DNA from: Warburgia ugandensis
Taxonomy: Eukaryota > Streptophyta > Magnoliopsida > Canellales > Canellaceae
Direction of reading: 5' to 3'
NCBI GenBank assembly: GCA_035236585.1
Contig: CP141126.1
Coordinates: 65,573,414 to 65,637,413, forward strand
DNA length: 64,000 nucleotides
Positions 1 to 13,635 of the stretch are shown here, in pieces (positions within the stretch are counted from its first letter, which is position 1; every line of letters starts with the position of its first letter). Below the pieces are notes generated by a model. That model was not told the origin of the DNA and searched no databases. It saw nothing but the letters and a program-made list of their open reading frames with translations. A program made the position numbers and the translations under genes.

Positions 1-600
1 TTATCCTTCTGGTTAAAGTTCATTATCTTACAGTGAATTGTATTTGTTTTATGCATAGGAAAAAACCTTTTCAAGAATTCCTAGTCATTTCATTCCAAGT
101 TCTTATGGAACCTGTTAGCAGTGCATTAAACCACATTTTTTATTTTTCATTTAAAGAGAAAGAAAAAAGTTTAAGCCTAATAGTATCAAGACCTATATTT
201 TATGTTCTTTGGGTACTACTTACCTCATCAAATTCTTTAAGGTGCATGTAAGGACTCTCATTTTCTAAAACATGGAATTTGGGAAGTAATTGGATTACTC
301 CCATTTTTAATTGTAATGCATTAACATTTTGAGGAAGGATTACATAGGATGATGTGCTGGTGCGTGTAGGTTGAAGGTAGTCTTTTAAAGTTCTGCCATG
401 AAAGTTTTGATAACCCTCATTATTATCACCATGTTCACTCCCTATTGTTATTTCTTCTCCAATCTCTATTTGGTTGATGATTATTCCTTCTTGGTGGAGG
501 TTGATATTCATCATCCATTAGGGGCGGTGGGTCCTCATTCATGATGAGTGGAGGCCCTTGACTACCATGGGGTGAATTACCCCTTGAGTGTTGATCAGTC
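1..600 (-). pseudogene. gag: Athila-like Ty3/gypsy gag, broken, continues off the left edge
   Basis: Reading leftward, the minus strand encodes the N-terminal part of an Athila/Tat-type gag. An open stretch at 200-514 carries RTLKDYLQPTRTSTSSYVIL, then IQLLPKFHVLENESPYMHLK and KEFDEV, the order found in plant Athila-type gag upstream of the retrotransposon gag domain. Further left, after a stop and frame changes, TGSIRTWNEM and FFPMHKTN in positions 1-120 match the core of that domain. Gag would form the virus-like particle in the cytoplasm. The copy is dead: stops and frameshifts separate the segments. It lies downstream of a matching primer-binding site and LTR on the same strand (1819-3952). 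The remainder of the element is outside the window. Confidence 0.75.
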
Positions 601-1818
601 ATTAATATAGCCTGATCTTGTTATATGTTTTTTTGGTCATACTTGATTAACCTACCAGTTTTGTCGCATCTCCAAATGTGCAAACAATGGAAGCTTCTTT
701 TTCTTTGTGTTTTTTATTTTTTCTTTGGTTGGGAAAACTAACCAAAATGATGCAACCTAACTTCTAGAATGATGTACAAGCAAAAGGCATACTCAAATAA
801 TCCCGAGACTAATATGCAACAATATTTTGACTCTCTTGAATTTGTGTGTGGACAATGCTTTTTGATTAGCGTAGTCTAGGACTCCTCCTCTCTTTCAGAT
901 TAGATTACTACTTACCAGTTGGGTTCTGTGCTAAGGTGGTTAATACAATCCTTATGTAAGGGGGTGTTTAGATCTCAACAAACGTCAACGGAAGGTGTGG
1001 AAAAATCACTTGCATTTTAAGACACTCACTATAACCACAGTGCTCAAAATCCACTAGAATGACAATAGATCGCGTCCTATTAAGAGGGTCCTACAAGCAT
1101 GTGATGGCCTTATAGGTCTCTTCTAATTGGTTTCATGTTAATTTGAAAGGTAGGGTTGTGTGCTTGAGGTGATTATCCTAGGTGGGCCAAGAAGTGGTGA
1201 TGAAATCTACCCTTGATCTTGCGGGGTTGGGTGCCTTAGTAATTAATTTCCAAACACAATGGTAGTTCAATCAACATATAAATTACCTTAAATCAATAAA
1301 CATGCCCTAAGAATGTAATTAAAATAGTAAACTAATGCAAAACCCTAAAAATGAAGCAATTATAAAAGATGCTTTCTGTATGCAATTATTCTACCAAAGA
1401 ATTTAAATTATTCAAAATGAAAGCCCTAATCTAGGAAATAAATGAGTGAGGGAAATTTACAGTAGGGTTTCTGATGAAGATCAAGTGTGGGCCACCTTAT
1501 CTCACACTTGCCCTGTATTATACAACCCTTTTAAAATAAAAATAAAAATAAAAATTACAAATTACAAAGATCCTCACTACAAGATTCACTTAAAAGAAAA
1601 TAAAATTCCTATTTTAGGAAAGCAGGGAAATTTTTATTTTTATGAAGATCCACTTGCCAATTTCCTGAAAAAGAAAGATGAAAATAAGTAACAAATTTAG
1701 GAAACAAGGTGATATGCATTATAAAAATATATTGAAAAATGCACTAAAAATGCCTAAAATGAAATTCCTAAATTTTTTTATATTTTTTTATTAAATTTTA
1801 TGAAAACTCCTTTGTAGG
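601..1818 (-). other. 5' leader of the minus-strand Athila-like element
   Basis: This non-coding stretch lies between the primer-binding site (1819-1836) and gag. No supported gene is present. Around 955-1120 it is similar to the leaders at 30900-31150 and 58400-58600: on the minus strand it has CCTTCCGTTGACGTTTGTTG, a run that ends with taaacaccccctta, then a segment with gagaggaggag. An 81-codon open stretch at 1446-1691 has no recognisable features and is probably chance. Confidence 0.55.
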
Positions 1819-1836
1819 TCCCCAAAAATGGCGCAA
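1819..1836 (-). other. Degenerate tRNA-Asp-type primer-binding site
   Basis: The minus strand reads TTGCGCCATTTTTGGGGA, 13 of 18 matches to the canonical TGGCGCCGTTGCCGGGGA used by Athila/Tat elements. It starts 6 bp after the LTR end, as in the related copy at 30011. Confidence 0.7.
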
Positions 1837-1842
1837 AAAACT

Positions 1843-3952
<2,110 letters not shown>

Positions 3953-3984
3953 CATAAAAAAAAGCTGGGACTACAGAACCCATT

Positions 3985-6355
3985 GATTGCTCCATCCGAT
4001 GTAAGATGGCATATTCAGTGGGCCATACTGGCAACAAGTTTGCATATGAAGCTACTGTGTAAATTGCTTCACGCATAGTAAGTGGTTCCACTTGTCTATA
4101 ATTTTTTTTACAATTAATTAGATGAAATGATCATGTCTTTCTAATTAAATTTTGTAGGACATTCTTACCCAAGAAAGCACTACTACAGGAACTTTAAGCA
4201 ACATTGTTGCTAAGGATGACATCCTATATAGGGCTATGGGTAATAAGCAAGACCACCCTAGTCAAGTTAAGGGCATGGATTGAGGTGCTGTTCCTTTTAA
4301 ATTCTTTGGTGGAGGACATATACCTAGACTTCAACATGATGAGAAGGCCTACAATGAGTTTGTTGAGAAAATAAAGGGTGATTTATTTAGACAGCTGCAT
4401 GAGGGAGGTATGATGATTGTTCCTCGCCCCCTACTTAGTAATCGTGCCCTGTTGTACCTCCATCACATGCGAGCTGCAATTCCCCATCTAAAGAAGATAA
4501 TGAAGGACATCCACCTCCCCTTGAAAAGGAAATTCCTTTCTAGGAGGTATATACATTGACAAGACTATAAATTTTCATTGTCCATTTGTAATAATTCTAT
4601 ATCTCAACCTCTTTATGGCATATTTGATTTGTAGGTGGGTCAATTCCTATTGGCCTTGGATTCCCATCAAAATATCATCGCAATTGGTTCATGCTATGAG
4701 TATGAATCAAATGTTTTGCACAAAATTAGTATGCCACCACATACTAAGCGTGTCTCCATTACCATGGCTTTGAATGCTAATGCTTGCCTACCATTCCCAT
4801 TAGAAATGGACAATATTATAACCGTTGTGGGGGCAATTGCATATCACATCACTTGGCCAGAAGCATTAGTCATTCTTATAGAGTCCACGGTATGTATCTT
4901 ATCATACTAAGTACCTTTCTCATTAATATTTTTTAGCTAAAGACCTCACTTAATTATTTAATAACTCTATATGGTTAGTTAGTAACAAAATGAGGCACTA
5001 AGAATGACCGCCATTCCAGCGTCACCTTTAGCTGTTGTACCAATGGAACAGGTACTTGTATATATCTTTGATTTTTTTCCATCATAAATTAGGCCCTCTT
5101 CATAGATTAATATTATATTATTTAGCTAAATTTTTTTACATCTTTAATAACAACTGACACAGGAGCATGTGGAAGTCCCACCTAACATGCCTTGATTCAT
5201 TAGGTTAATCTATGGTCTCATCAACGACAATACGGCAATCAATCTTGCCGATTATGGTAGAGGAAGATGTTGAAGTGCCACTTATGGTAGAGGACCTATT
5301 ATGAGTTTGCCTATGGGATCAGCTCGAACACCCTCACATTGTCTCCTACAAGGGATATATGCATGTACTTGTAAATCATTTGGTATTTCATTAAATATCA
5401 TATTTTATTGGTATATGTAATATATATATATATTATATAATAATTATTTCTTTTATGCAGCTTCTTGAATGATGCTACTAGCCTTTTTGAGGGTGAGGGT
5501 ACACTTTACCAATTCCTTACCCTAGCATCATTTCTGGAGCTACGAAGCAATGGCCAATCGAGAGGCATATTAAGGATATTTTGCAAGGCTTCTTATGCTA
5601 TTCTCAGAGACAAGGCTTAATGATTCCCTATAATAGCGTGTAAGTCTTAATTTTTTTTGTTTTCTTGCCAATTTATTCTTTACTTAGAGATTGTTAACTT
5701 CTATTACAATCCATATGACTATCTATGTAGGTCTCATTAGATGTTGTGCGTTTTGGATGTGCATGGTGGTCATGCTTTCTTTTTTCATTCTTGTGGAGCA
5801 CACATCCGCCCCACCCTCATGAATATTATAAATAAGTAAGCATTATTTGTTTCATGTCTTATGTGTAGATAAGTAATTTGTTATTCATCTATAATGCATT
5901 TGAAATTTAAATTTGTAGGACTTGGTGGGAATGGGCTACAATGACCGAGACTTTACATCCACCAAAACTCACGTGGAAGAATGTCAAGGTATATGAAATA
6001 GTTAATTGCTCTAAGTTATTACTAATTAAACTTACCTTATTAAAAATGATATTTATGAGTTCTTTTTTATTGTCCTTGTTACACAGTAGTCTAATTGGGA
6101 GTGTGGGAATTATGTCCTAAGGTACATGAGGACCCTAGTATTTGATTATACTCCTGTCTCCCATTTAAAAGAGGTAGAACACTTTTTATTTTGCATAATC
6201 TTATATTTTTCTATAGTTTTTATGGATCTAGCTAAAATGTTTTAACTTAATTAAATATGTTTTATTTCAGGTTGCCGTGCTTTTTGAGTGGGCAAACTAG
6301 AAGAGTTACTCTAGAGTAAATCTCAATGAAATATGAAATGAATGGCTGAGTATGT
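3985..6355 (+). pseudogene. CACTA-associated ULP1-type (C48) protease gene, exon fragments
   Basis: Exons separated by introns encode a CACTA second-gene product. At 4159-4555: ILTQES, then KDDILYRAMG and DHPSQVKG, the plant transposase motif usually seen as a G-x-P-E-H-P-G-R-V-R-G variant. At 4635-4890 a domain with VSITMALNANACLPFP and VVGAIAYHITWPE resembles the DUF8039-like region of such proteins. At 5520-6350 are ULP1-like exons: KQWPIERHIKDIL, then SH followed by a stop where W is expected, then FFFHSC where an Asp is usual, then NWECGNYVLRYM with the presumed catalytic Cys, ending near EIxNEW. ULP1 proteases cleave SUMO conjugates; their role in CACTA elements is unclear. Stops (about 4279 and 5735) and the Asp-to-His change make this a pseudogene. 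The 5' end is lost to the Athila insertion at 3952. Confidence 0.72.
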
Positions 6356-6466
6356 AATGAGTTTCAATTAAATTACTTGGAGTAACTACTTGAACTTGAA
6401 ATACATAATAAAGTATTTTTTATTGACTTGTGTGTGTTCCTTTAGATTTTATTATTTTCTTTGAAA

Positions 6467-6501
<35 letters not shown>

Positions 6502-7240
6502 ATCTTAAGCAATGAATGAGTGGAAATTTGGAGTGTGGGAATAAAGGAGTACAATTGTGGTGAATTTGGAGTTTGAACATTTGTGGCAGTTGTATTATAT
6601 AACTTTTATGAGATGAAGAATGAGAGGGTTACTTAGAATGTGTATGGAATTACAAATGAAGTGAATGTGGATTTCATATACAATGCATATGTTGCAGTTT
6701 CTTATATAAATTATTTTTAGAATGTGTATGGAATTACAAATGAAGTGAATGTGGATGTCATGGACAATCCATATGTTGTAGCTTCTTATATAAATTATTT
6801 TTAAGATAGATGTTGATAGATAATGATGAGTATATGATGTTTGATGTTTGATTTTTCATGTTTATAAAGATTGTTTATATCAGGAGTATAGAATTTTTGT
6901 TATTCAATGTGTATATAGGTGGTAGTGTATCAAGAAAGATGACGATGCATTATAGTGGATGGTGGTTTGGAATGTGTATGGAAGGTGTACATGATGATTG
7001 ATTTTTCATGTTTTTAAAAATTGTTTGAAGTATTAGGTACATAGAATGTCTGTTATTCAATGTATACATAGGTGATAATGTATCAAAAGATTAAGATGTG
7101 GATGCAATGTAGTGGTTATTAGTTTTTCATGTTTGTGAAGATTGAAGTATTTTAATTATTACATTGTATTGTGTATTAAGAAGTGGATGAACATTGTTTG
7201 TAAATAGGTTCTTAATGTTTGTATAATTGTTTAATTGTTT
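6356..7240 (+). other. CACTA 3' non-coding region
   Basis: There is no gene here. The stretch is AT-rich, with a TG microsatellite and two imperfect direct repeats: gaatgtgtatggaattacaaa occurs at about 6636 and 6719, and a gttt-rich unit with tttttcatgttt recurs near 6850, 7000 and 7120. It lies between the ULP1-like gene and the subterminal repeats. Confidence 0.5.
6471..6500 (+). repeat. (TG)n microsatellite
   Basis: Fifteen uninterrupted TG dinucleotides. Confidence 0.95.
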
Positions 7241-7654
7241 TTACTTTATAAGTCGTTTACATGAAAACAACTTCTATAGTTGCAAGCATAAAGAAGTCAT
7301 TTTTACATAAGTGACTTTAAAAGTTTATCCAAATGAAATTCTTTTGAAGTTGCTTGCCCAAAAATGACTTGTAAAGTCAACAACTTTAGAAGTCATTTTT
7401 TCCTAAGCAACTTCAAAATCCAATTATTATTTAGTTGTTTTTGAAGTGGCTCATAATGAAACGACTTTAAAGTTGATGATTTTAGAAGTTGTTTTTATTT
7501 TAAGTGACTTCAAATGTAAATGACTTTTGAAGTCATTTTTGTGAAAACATCTTTAAAAGTTAGTGACTTTCCAAGTCACCTCGATAGAAGTTGCTTCTCA
7601 AGCGACTTCTATTATCACTGTTTACTGACTTTAAAAGTCCCCTATGTAGTAGTG
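7241..7654 (+). mobile_element. CACTA right terminus with palindromic subterminal repeats
   Basis: Many short repeats of the form GACTTTAAAAGTC / AAGTCATTTT occur in both orientations, ending in a terminal sequence that reads CACTACTACATAGGGG inward from 7654 on the minus strand. CACTA elements have CACTA-type termini and subterminal repeats bound by a transposon-encoded protein. The orientation shows this is the right-hand end of the element carrying the upstream ULP1-like gene. The 3-bp duplication cannot be confirmed because the left end is outside the window or destroyed. Confidence 0.75.
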
Positions 7655-7679
7655 CATATATTATTGGAAATCCAATCAC

Positions 7680-8434
7680 CCTCCCCGCCATTATCACTCA
7701 CATAGTTTGTCTTTGTCATAAAACTCCCTTGAACAGGATGATAAAATAGTTGACCATCTCTTATCATGTCTATCTTGTACATAAAATACTTGTTTAGCTT
7801 GAGATGCCAAAATAAACTAATCATTTCTATAACTGATCTTGTTGAGGTCAACCAATGTCAATTTAAGGCCATTAGTTATGATGTTGTCTTTATTGGGTTA
7901 CAACTAATTCCTCTTAGATACACTCATAGTTCTACAAGTATAATCCAAGGCCCATATCTCTCTTGTAACCCTATAATAATTATCATTTGCCATTATTAGC
8001 CTGTTATCCTTTGAACTGGAAAAGATTATAGCATTAATAGTTAAGTTAACCTCACTATTCTACTGCACTCTTGAATTATCATGGTCTTTTGTGTAAAAGT
8101 GATAACCATTGATGGATATCCAACATATTTTACTGGTCATGGTCCCATCGCCATCCAGCCCAAGAATTCAAATATACCATTGCCTAAAATGTCTTGTTGA
8201 TCTTAAGCCTATGTATACATACATATTAAGTGGGATATGATTGTTAAAAGTGAGTATAATATATATTTATATATATATATATATAATGCAATTTATGAGA
8301 AGTTTAAATTAATATATTTTGGATCTTGATATAGCTAAGTATTATGCAATAGTGTTGAAATTGTAGCCACTTCTATTTCTTTTCATAACTTGGATTCTTC
8401 GCTTTGAGGATGCCCATATGTTCACTACATATAA

Positions 8435-8469
<35 letters not shown>

Positions 8470-11012
8470 AGTTAATGGAGAGACCAAAGAAAATATAACC
8501 ATTAATTAATTTTTACATCGTGCATGATCAACTTACTCAATGCATGGCTGGACCATCAACATTGTTTTGCAACACATAAAGATGTGTATGGTTCTATTCT
8601 TTATAGTCAATAGTCTATACACAACCACTTGATAGAGGTTCGCTAAATTTGGATCATGAAATCTAGCTGATCACTTCTTTCTTATAATCTAATAGCATCC
8701 ACTCCTAATAAGTACTCAATGTAAAACCCTACCACTTCATCTACATTCTAACATTGCTCTATACAACTTTCTAGCTAATTGTCATTTTGTACATACCCTT
8801 TTAAAATTTTCATGTACCTCTCAAATGAGTACTTCCATCACAAGTAAACTGGCCCACAGAGTCTAGCCTCATCAATGAGGTGCACTATTGAGTGTACCAT
8901 GATGTTAAAGAAGGATGGTTGGAAGATTGTCTCAAGCTCAAATAAAGTTGTCACTAGATGTTGTTGGATTTCTTCTAATTTTGAAACATCCACTACCTTC
9001 TTGCACAAAGCATTGAAGTAGTAGAATTTTGTAATAGATCCTCTAACTCTGTTTGGTAGCACCAAACATATTACTACAAGCAGGAGTTGTTGAATCAATG
9101 CATTGTAATCATACGACTTCATTCCTAACACTTTTAGCTCTTCCATGGAGATAATGTTTCTAAAGTTTGAAGAGTAGTTGTTTGGGACTTTGAGCTTTGA
9201 CAATGTTTTACACACTATTCTTCTCTCCTCTCTAATGGGCATATAATTTGCTTTAGGCAAGTATGTTCCTTGATTAGCCTTATCCTACAGATACAACCTT
9301 CTCTTCAAACCCATATTCATAAAATCCATTCAAACTACAAGTCCATCCTTTGTTTTTCCTAGCATGTTAAGTAAGGTACATGTCAAGCTTTCACACACAT
9401 TCTTCTCAATGTGCATGACATTAAGCATATGGCACATATATAGTGATTTCTAATAGTAAATTGAAAGAATATTAACTTCTTCTTCCAACAACTTCTGGAG
9501 TTGCTTTTACATCCACATGTAGTTGCTTTCTTCTTTTTAAACAAAACACTAAGGTTTTCAACTTGTTTCAATACTTATCATCTAGTCAACATCTTTGTAG
9601 GTGTCATTGTATCTACACTACTATTAAATTTCCCTTCTTAAAATGGTATGAATGGTCTTTGTGTAACCATTTTTTGTAAGCAAGGAATGCCATTTTCCTA
9701 CCATTTTTAAGTCATATAACACACATTTGTTCACTATAGATAGGACAAGCATTGTAGCCCTTTACAGCACATCCAGACAAATGATCGCCCATAAGGAAGT
9801 CACTTATTGCCTACAATAGTATATCCTTTAGGGTGAACAACACTTTCTTGTATGCATCATAAGCTTCAACACCTACTTCCCATAATGTCTTAAGATTATT
9901 GATCAAGGGAACCAAGTATATGTCAATGTCATTCCCTGGTTGCTTCAAACCAATATTAACATAGTTAACATCATGAACTTCCTCTTCATGTATAGAAATA
10001 GTGAGAGGTTATAACAAACCATTATAATAGGCCAACAACTATGCATGCTGTTCATAGAACTATGATGATTAATCCCATTTGCAAATAATGCAAGTCATAG
10101 GTTTCTATGTTCTTATCCAAAATTAGGCCACAAGAAGTCTATGAGCTTTCATGTTAGGTTATTTGCTAGATGGCATCTAAAACTACATACTACTCTCTCC
10201 TCCGCATGCCATATTGATTTCTTCAATGTTTTTGTAATGCTGAACATTCTTTTGAACATTGGAATAGGGGGAAATACCATGGGATCTTTGCATGAACATC
10301 CATCGCCATCTCAATTAAATTCTTCATTAACTTCCATCTTGACTATCCATAAGTTGGGCATGTAATTTTATCCTTGTGCTCCTTCCTATACAAGATACAA
10401 TTATTGGGACAAGCATATATATATTCTCATACCTCAACTCTCGTGTAGCCAAGGTTTTCTTTGCATCCCATGGGGACTTAATTAGTTGGTTCTCCTTTGG
10501 TCTCTTTTCACCCACTATTTTCAAGACTTCTGTAAAAGCTTGATGTGAAAAAAACTATTTTGATTTCACATTGTAAAGTTCTACCATTGCAAATAACTTG
10601 GTATAATCTTTACAACCAAGGTGCAATAGCTCATCAGCTCCCTCCAATGTAGTATGAAATAGTTCAGGGTCATCCTAAAAGTCATCATATAGATATCAAA
10701 ACATTAGTGCAATTGTATAGTCTACTACACTTCTTACAGTGTCTTCAAATCTTCTTTCCTTGTCGAAGGCCCATGTCAAAGTTCTTCTCCATGCTAAATC
10801 CATGGGTGATAGCTTTCAGCCACTACATTGAAGTGCAAATGTTCTCTCAACACCCCTACAATTACATTTTTCATGTTTTCATATTTTGAGCATGGACAAT
10901 GCATGCGATTATGAACACCACCTATTGTAAGTGCAAATTGTATGAAATTTTCAATTCCCTCCTCATATTCTTTTGATGTTCTTGTCGCAATCATCCTAAC
11001 ATATTTGTCCAT
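7680..11012 (-). pseudogene. TNP2: CACTA TNP2 transposase, broken
   Basis: The minus strand carries most of an En/Spm TNP2 transposase. The start at 11012 (MDKYVRMI) opens a transposase-associated domain with GVHNRMHCPCSKYENMKNVI. At about 10440-10330 a cysteine region reads ACPNNCILYRKEHKDK. From 10150 to 9650 comes the Transposase_21 core (GINHHSSMNSMHSCWPI, GNDID-like segment, CVYDLK). The stretch 9260-8838 is a DUF4218 domain (VLGMKSYDYNALIQQLL, FFNIMVHSIVHLIDEARLCG). Around 7850-7700 the C-terminal exon has LVDLNKISYRND and FILASQAKQVFYVQD. Family knowledge says TNP2 cuts the element ends. Many stops and frameshifts are present, so this is inactive. The gene ends within about 30 bp of the CACTA terminus at 7654. 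Confidence 0.85.
8434..8469 (+). repeat. (CA)n microsatellite with a CG core
   Basis: About 36 bp of alternating CA with a short CGCGCG interruption, inside an intron or decayed 3' portion of the TNP2 gene. Confidence 0.93.
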
Positions 11013-11430
11013 TTTTTCAACAAATTAAAGCTAATCTCTGTGTGAAGACTTGTTAGACAAGAAAAGATTATAGTAAACTCAGTTAGGCATTTTATCAAAC
11101 ACTAGGTATACAAGAATTATAAGTGTTTGAAAAAACTAAATTACATAAATGGACACATGCAGAAATTTTCAATTAATAATGAAGAACGATACATTCAAAG
11201 GGAAATTTAACTTTAAAAGAAAAATTTCTAACCATAACCATGCATGCAAAATATATACACATGAATGAGACAAACAAGAAGATATTAATGAACAATCAAA
11301 TTGATATTGATAGAGAATATGTATAAATAATTCTAATTCACCCATTGGGATTTAGTTAAAGATAGCCACAGTGAAAATGCACCTATATGAGCTTCAATTT
11401 ATGTATAGATGAAGATAGTTGAAAATAGAA
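11013..11430 (-). other. TNP2 upstream region
   Basis: This AT-rich sequence separates the TNP2 start from the subterminal repeats and would hold the transposase promoter. I see no clear TATA box assignment and no other gene. Confidence 0.4.
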
Positions 11431-11920
11431 AACCAAAAGTCGATGAAAAATTCTTATAAAGGATTTTGTACTTTTAAAGTCAATTCTAGAAAATGACTTT
11501 GAAATAATGGACTTTCAAAATCAGTTTCAGAAAACCAACTTTAAAGGTACTTACTTTTAAACTTGTTTACAAAAATGACTTTAAAAGTATTGACTTTAAA
11601 GTCAATTTCATAAAATCATATCTCATAAAAAAAAAAAATGTTTTGTCACTATACTAAATTAGGGACATTCAAAGTCATTTTTCTGAAATTAACTTTAAAA
11701 GTGGTGACTTTTAATGTCATTTTCTGAAAATGACTCTAAAAACTATTCTTGTAAAAAAAAAGTGCTTCCCGCCACACAAAAGAAGTTGGTTGTTGATGAA
11801 TTGCCTTCTTAAGTATGATTTTAAATTTGTTTTTTAATATTGTCTTATTTTATTTTTATGAAGACAGTTGATTGAAAATTGACTTCCTTATGTCAACTTT
11901 AAAAGCCCCAATTTTAATGG
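11431..11920 (-). mobile_element. CACTA subterminal repeats, 5' end of the TNP2 element
   Basis: Repeated GACTTT(A)AAAGTC-type units in both orientations match the motif at 7241-7654 and 61540-63170. The inward reading from about 11922 on the minus strand, CACCATTAAAATTGGGGC, could be a degenerate CACTA terminus, but it overlaps the TGCAC start of the adjoining LTR, so the exact end is ambiguous. Confidence 0.6.
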
Positions 11921-13635
11921 TGCACCGTCATCACCTACCCTCATTAGTTTCCCTCTTAGGTCATCCTCATCAGCTACCCATGAGCATAGAATGTGAATCA
12001 AACTTTGACTGCATTCAAAAAGACAAAAATGTGATGAAATACAAATCATGAATCTAATCATGGTTATGCATTAAACCAAAATAAGAGATCAAATCTATGA
12101 AATGCATATATGAAATGTGAGTGTTAGTAATTCTAAACCAAGGATCTAATGATGAAATTAACCCTTCATTTCTACAAAAAATTTGACAAAGTCTCCTGTA
12201 TTTTTTAAATACAATACATTTTATGCATGTGATGTAATTCCCCTAATAAATCATCATTCACATTTCCAAATAAGAAGTGGAGACTTCATGTCTCTATCAT
12301 TATCATTCAATATGTCTCAATAATATCCATGCATCATATTAATAATATTCAATGACATCATCAAAAGGGAAATATATATAATCTATTTCATCCACAAAGA
12401 GTGATGGATTCACAATCATCCATTAATTCATTAAAATCTATCAAAACTTGTATTTGACTAGACTAACAATCTAGTCATAGTTTGAATATATATATAATTT
12501 GAAGATGTTCAAATAACCTACCTAGTGTGGCGAGTTCATCAATTCCACTAGCTTTTCCTTCAGCTTAATACTATCTTATCATCAATCATCCAATTCAACC
12601 ATGCATCAATCTAAAGATCATGTAAGAAAACCTATTCTTCATATATTTTGTTGATCATGCATGAATCTTAAATAATAGTAAACAATTGCACATCTTTCAT
12701 TAAATTATGATTTTAACTCTATGGTTCAAATCATTCCACAATTTGCTACCCATTTTATAGATCCACGATCCAACCGCTAATCCAGTAATTGACAGTTAGA
12801 TCAGGATTTCCTACTTACAGATCAATGGTCAGATTTCTAACTAATAATCTAGAGCTCCAATTGATGGTTGATAATTGTAACATGGAGTTATCATACCCCA
12901 ATTTAATTTGAATATACTATTTGTCTATAGAATCTACAGTAATAAAATCTAAGACTAAGATTGTTTGATCAAATCTAGCCATAGATTGAACAATCTCTAT
13001 TTGATCTATGTAAATTTATAGCCTAAATTAGGTGTTAATTCAATTGGATTGAATATCTATAGTTTAGATTTGTTAGTTTTCCTAGATTTAACATGAATCA
13101 TATCAAATTCAAATAAAACTAGTGAAATCTATAATCATATCTTTTGATGTTACCTCCATGCATGTAATTTTAGGCTCAAAATCTTGTTTAGGATGATTAA
13201 TTGTGGATGGATGCCTTGATCTAGCCTATGCATACACCACTATTCTAGATCCTTCACCTAGTTTTCTCCAATCTACAAATAAACTTATGGGTTTTACTAA
13301 TTGGGGCATGATAAATATATTGGATGGTTTAGATATTATCCCTCTTTATTTCTAACAAAACCAACCTACACTTGTCACCTTCCCCTTTGATGTTTTGGTG
13401 AGAACATTGTCAGATCAAGAAGGAGGCTTAGGGCTTTTGTTCCTCTCATCGTGATAAAGGGAATGATAGACTTAGATCATTGATCTTGACCATCAGTTTC
13501 TCCAATGAGTTTTACATCTCCATTGAGTTTCCATCATTGATTTTTGGTAAGATGCGACTGGATCGATGAAGGGACTTATGGATCTTGGTTGTCTCATCAG
13601 GAGGAACAAGATGTTGGCTTGGATCATCTATCTGA

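Noticed and set aside
4178..4187. CACTACTACA that looks like a CACTA left terminus
   Set aside because: It lies inside coding sequence (the ILTQES segment followed by threonines) and has no subterminal repeats next to it.
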